This document shows, in pieces, positions 59,968 through 64,000 of a stretch of DNA of 64,000 nt; the first letter of the stretch is position 1, and each line of letters starts with the position of its first letter. Below the pieces are notes generated by a model, which searched no databases, was not told where the DNA came from, and saw nothing but the letters and a program-made list of their open reading frames with translations. This DNA comes from Symbiodinium microadriaticum (lineage: Eukaryota > Sar > Dinophyceae > Suessiales > Symbiodiniaceae), in the NCBI GenBank assembly GCA_001939145.1, contig LSRX01001132.1, positions 1-64,000 of the forward strand. Direction: 5' to 3'. Position numbers and translations under genes: made by a program.

Positions 59968-62587
59968 ATGTCAACCGCGCTACTCGCCGAACTCGGTGCT
60001 GTTCCAGCTGGGTGCTCAGGTCGCGGTGATGTCGTGACTTGCTACGAGTGCGCCAGATGTGCCAGTCGATCCAGCTTTGAACCCGAGGCAGCGGCGAAGG
60101 ATGCTGATGAGGTCAGTGAGGTCGAAACGACACCAGGAAGCTCCCCGAGGTGGCCTTTGCATCTGTGTGGTATGGATCGATCTGAAGTTCTGAGTTTTAA
60201 TTGACGGCTTGGACATTGCCCTGTTTCATACACCTTTTTCACTTGCCTTGGAGACCTATATAACTCTTTACCGGGCACACAGGAGACGCACGGAAGTGGA
60301 GCCAGACGACGAGGACCGAGACTTCTCACAGTGCATGCTGGCCCCAGCAACTGATTTTGCTCGGCTTGAGTGTTGAGGCGGTCTCTTCTTTTGGCGGCGG
60401 TTTCATGTCAGGTTCGGCTAGGTTGCCACACCGAGTGGGTTGTAAAGATTTCGAAGACGAGACTGGAGACCCATGCTGGACATAGCTGCAGCGACCTCAG
60501 CAAAGGGCTCACAACGGTGGACTGACTAGGATGGTTTATAGTTAGAAAACATGAAGAATCCAGGACCAAAGCTTGAACGGGGCGCCTGAATAGGTGAACG
60601 CCCAAGCCTCGCTCCTCGAACTTGGTCGCTGCAGGAAGACGAGACCAAAATGCCCACCTGCCACATGATTGTCAAGGGTACCTTCATTGAGGTGACAGAT
60701 GGCTGCAGCAATTTGGAGTGCAGTTGGCGGTGAAATGCCCTTAGGCTGCCGAAGCTAGGTTTATTTCCATCCAAGATCATCTAGGCATCGCAAGCCGAGG
60801 CATGATGCAGCGATATAAGAAGATCCGCAAGTTGAAAACGGACCGCTCCTTCAGAAGCGATACTTCGTGCTGAGATCAAAAGGGCCCCGAGCTTGCCACC
60901 AGACGGATTCGCTGGGTTCTCCCTGATCAGGACTCCATCCTAGCTGAGTGTGACAGTGCGACTTGGCCAGGATGGTTAGGATGGTGTAGGGTCTACGGCT
61001 CGGTTCTGCTGTGACCTGCTTCTGTGCCGGCTTGGACAGGAGCCGGAGATCCTTCTCCCAGAGCTCGATCGGCGTCCTTTGCCGGAGGTCTGCGCACACG
61101 CACAGCCCAGTTGCATCATGTTGCATCAAACACTTGCGCTTCAAAAAGACTCTGCCAAGGCCAAGTCAGAAAGGGCGCAGTCGCCCATCCCAAAGAAGGA
61201 AGACAGGACTCCTTGCTCAAGCACGAGGGGCCCACAGAGAGCTGTTGTTCTGCAGGAGCGAGTCGCCTCCCGCAGTGCAGCTCAGCTGGGCGTCACATGG
61301 ACGGACCACTGTGATGTTGAGAAACATTCCAAACAACTACACGAGGCCCGGTACCGGCGGCATGCACCACCACCTGCCCCAAAATGTCACCAGCAGACGG
61401 AAGCCAGGGAGGTATAGAAGTGGAGGCGCAGGTCCTGCGTCGGTTGCCTCGAAGGCATGACAGGGCAGGAATGTGTAGACTGTAGACGAAGGGTGCTCGT
61501 CGAGAAGCGGCTGACCGGCTACTATAAGTAGCTTACATCTCGCCCTCCGGTTCATAGCAGTCTAGAGTCTAGCATGATCCGAGCATTTGTCCGATACCAG
61601 GCAGATGTTGCTGGAGCTGTTGTCGGAAAGTGGGTTCGACTCTCGTTGCTTGGCCGACCAAGGGTCAGAGAAGGGAGTACAACCAGTACTGCTAGGTTGG
61701 TTTTCAGAATCAGAAAGGTGCAGCGCCTCAAGATAGATGTTGTTGGACACAAGTGGTTGCCTGATTGTAGGCTGTTGAGTTGAGGCTATGACTTCGTATA
61801 CTTACCATGCGATTTCCAGCGCGACTCAAACCTGGGCTACGCCTTCATCAACCTGATAGATTCCGATCCTCAAGCGGCACGGAGATTTCATGTTTCTGAA
61901 CTAGGTGCTTCGATGTCAGTTGCATCGCCCTGCGGTGCACCTGCTCGAAAAAGCGCCTGCTGAAAGCGCATCCATCCAAGGAAGCAGTCGATGCTTTTTG
62001 GACGGTCTTTGATGGCTTCTCATCCTGGGCCATACCGACAGCAAAGGCATGTTGCGGAAGCCTATTTTGTGAAGCTTGCGCCGCCCCCTCTATCCTACCT
62101 GGAGGTCGGCCAGGTGACCTGGAGTGGTCCTCACCAAGGCCTATCTCAAGGATGTACTATGACCACTACGACCCATGTGCGCAATGTGCCTGACATGAAC
62201 TGCGAGGCCTCGAGGCACACGTGGAGCGCTACCGGAACAGCCCAGTCATGCACAGGACTAGCGGACTAGCAATGCCAGCTTGTCAGAAGAAGCACGCTCA
62301 GGCTCAGGAAGGCACTCATGCTACACAACAAGAGCAAATCTCTAAGGAGTGCACTACCTGCATTTTCCGAAGCAGCCGGGAGGAGTGTGCCGGAAGAGTA
62401 CAGGCCTCTGATCTTCGCGAACGGTGAACAGGTTCCTTGTCAGCAGACTTCTCTGACGTTCTGGCTCGTGGAGTGCGGTGTGCTTGCGTCAGGTTCCCTT
62501 TCCCCCACCAACCAGGAGGCTGAAGGCCCCGACCAAGAACACACGATAGCACCGAGGCTGACTTTACTCCGCGCCTTTTTGTGAAGG
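59968..62587 (+). CDS. Mei2-like RNA-binding protein, copy 3
   Basis: Tentative N-terminal exons: MSTALLAELGAVPAG (59968) with CYECARC, TEVEPDDEDRDFSQC (about 60290), and DETKMPTCHMIVKGTFIEVT (about 60641). Firm RRM exons: HGRTTVMLRNIPNNYTR (to 61345), QMLLELLSESGFDS (61601-61644), YDFVYLPCDFQRDSNLGYAF then INLIDSDPQ (61785-61873), EAVDAFWTVFDGFSSWAI (61981-62046), VGQVTWSGPHQG (62105-62138), LEAHVERYRNSPVMH (62207-62255) and SVPEEYRPLIFANGEQVP (62383 onward, stop 62585). Introns are GC-AG at 61346-61600, 61874-61980, 62047-62104 and 62139-62206, GT-AG at 61645-61784 and GA-AG at 62256-62382. The 62139-62206 intron splits an exon that is whole (83 bp) in the other two copies; 34 + 49 = 83 bp confirms it. 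The C-terminus diverges from copy 1 after FANG. Confidence 0.87.
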
Positions 62588-63660
62588 CAGATGTAGGGCT
62601 CTTATGCTGCACTGACCCTGGTTGCTGAGGCAGTTTTGTTCTGTACAGAGGAAGCTCCCAGAAGAGATGGCCACTTGGAGCACAGTGACAGTCTCGCTCT
62701 GACGGCGACCTTTGCGGGCGCTCCAGGACTTCCGCTTGAGCTTTCGCGCTCACCGCCTTAGAGCCGCCGGGCAACACAGGCCGTGAGCAGGGTCGGAGCA
62801 TTTGAGATGCATAAAGGAGGCAAGATTTAGCATGTGCATCCTCGGCCATCTTGGTATAGCAGGTTGTCCGGAGGACCATGCTGGCTGCGCTTGGGAAGAA
62901 CCTCGCAGGATATTATGATTGCTGCTTCAGTGGAGCTGCTTCGCAGTATATACAGCGAGAGTATCGGCCTGTACATGCTTCCAGTGACATTTTGTTTATT
63001 TGCAGCGTTTGTTCGGCATCGTTGATCTTGACCCGGGAAGCATCTGTTCTGAGCACTGCTGGCTCAATTGAGCGGCGGAGCCGCTAGGGTCTGATTTCTG
63101 CATGCCAGGGTCTGACAAGTAAATGTCTCCCGGCCCTGGTATGTGCAACATCGTACAACCCGCAGGCCGCCCTCGGGTTGCCTGGTGTGTTGGCCCATTC
63201 CAGTCCCATTCCATCGCGCGGCCTGCATCAAGTATGATATCATGACTCCACAAGGATAAGGCCAAGCTTCCAGCTCTCGAGATTGCCAACACTTGCTCAC
63301 AAGGAAGCTACGTGCGTTGCGGAAGCCTTGAAGGCAGGGCCGTCGCTGCAAAGCTGTACCCGGCTCAACCTTCCGTTCTCAGGAACCAGACAGCAGATCT
63401 CTAGGATGTTGGGATTGCGAATTCTCTCCAATCGCACTGCCTCCTTATGGTCTCTTGTGCCTCCAGCATCTTCATGAGCACCGCGTGTTCATGCGCATGT
63501 TGGAAGCACAAGAGACCGTGGACCTCCACCAACTTCGAAATGGTCGCTGGCTTCGCGTTCTTCCCCATGGTAGCGACAGTATCATCCGAAACATGACGAT
63601 GTTCTTGAAGTCTTGAAGCTCTTAACGAGACGTGGTAGACGTGTGGTGGTGATAGGCAAG
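62588..63660. other. Stretch without a supported gene
   Basis: Short frames only. A piece at about 62925-62985 contains EYRPVH, faintly like the Mei2-like last exon, but nothing around it aligns. Confidence 0.35.
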
Positions 63661-63677
63661 TTTCAGTTGTGCAAGTT

Positions 63678-64000
63678 ATGACCTGTATGGACACCAGCAT
63701 TCTGCATTGCCAGCTGGACCACATGTTCGCGCTGTTCCAGTCGATGTGTTGCACTTCAGACGGAGCTGAAGCAGCGCCGTTCATTGTCAACGATGCTCTC
63801 TCGAAGACACGGCCCGGCCACATGAGCAGTTATGCAAGGCACGACCTAATTACATGGGATGCTTCGCCCTCACAGGTCAAGATGAAGCGGACACTGCTTG
63901 TGGGCACCGCCTGCCTCCCTTGCGCAACATGGAAGGCCCTCTGCGACGCACAGCAGTGCCGTTCTTCGTCGCGATGTTCTCTCGAAGACACGGCCACCAT
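63678..64000 (+). CDS. Hypothetical ORF open at the window edge
   Basis: The frame from ATG 63678 (MTCMDTSILHCQLDHMFALF, then QSMCC and ALSKTRPGHMSSYARHDLI) stays open to the last base. No domain is recognised. Two stretches inside it, about 63771-63812 and 63953-63995, are near-duplicates 182 bp apart (shared TCTCTCGAAGACACGGCC) but in different frames, which argues that part of the ORF is not coding. Confidence 0.25.
   Translation, partial: MTCMDTSILHCQLDHMFALFQSMCCTSDGAEAAPFIVNDALSKTRPGHMSSYARHDLITWDASPSQVKMKRTLLVGTACLPCATWKALCDAQQCRSSSRCSLEDTAT

Noticed and set aside
62925..62990. Possible fourth Mei2-like fragment (EYRPVH)
   Set aside because: Only four residues match the last exon and no neighbouring exon aligns.

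Overview
The window looks like nuclear DNA of a dinoflagellate, most likely a Symbiodiniaceae-type alga. No continuous bacterial-style genes are present. Recognisable protein domains are split over many short exons. Where introns can be placed precisely by comparing paralogues, most start with GC or GA rather than GT, end in AG, and have a G after AG at both junctions (AG^G...AG^G). This is the known dinoflagellate pattern. Domain content also fits: ubiquitin-like plus ankyrin protein, EF-hand protein, GT5 starch synthase, and a tandem family of Mei2-like RNA-binding proteins. Every gene I can identify lies on the + strand, consistent with the long unidirectional gene arrays of dinoflagellates.

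Layout. 1-2.9 kb: no supported gene. 2.96-5.48 kb: multi-pass membrane protein with a cytoplasmic PAS-like C-terminal half. 5.5-8.2 kb: no clear gene, one TA/CA microsatellite. 8.25-13.82 kb: ubiquitin-like exon followed by ankyrin-repeat exons, probably one gene. 14.94-15.70 kb: unrecognised gene ending. 18.16-20.4 kb: Ser/Thr protein kinase with all hallmark motifs. 21.1-22.0 kb: long antisense ORF of doubtful status. 23.04-26.34 kb: EF-hand protein. 26.4-33 kb: scattered coding-like exons and low-complexity DNA. 33.1-37 kb: Ala/Gly/Pro-rich exons. 37.1-41.57 kb: starch synthase. 41.6-45.9 kb: weak exons only. 45.9-47.8 kb: one copy of a dispersed repeat joined to a 155-bp tandem array. 51.05-62.59 kb: three Mei2-like genes, with an unrelated alpha-helical gene region between copies 1 and 2. 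The right end holds one ORF open to the window edge.

The genes do not form an obvious pathway. The most informative parts are the exon-intron alignment of the three Mei2-like paralogues, which exposes one copy-specific intron flanked by a direct repeat, and a strand-specific short motif (GGNCCGA) repeated 18 times across about 3 kb at 54.35-57.31 kb. Exon boundaries outside the Mei2 copies and parts of the kinase and starch synthase genes are approximate.
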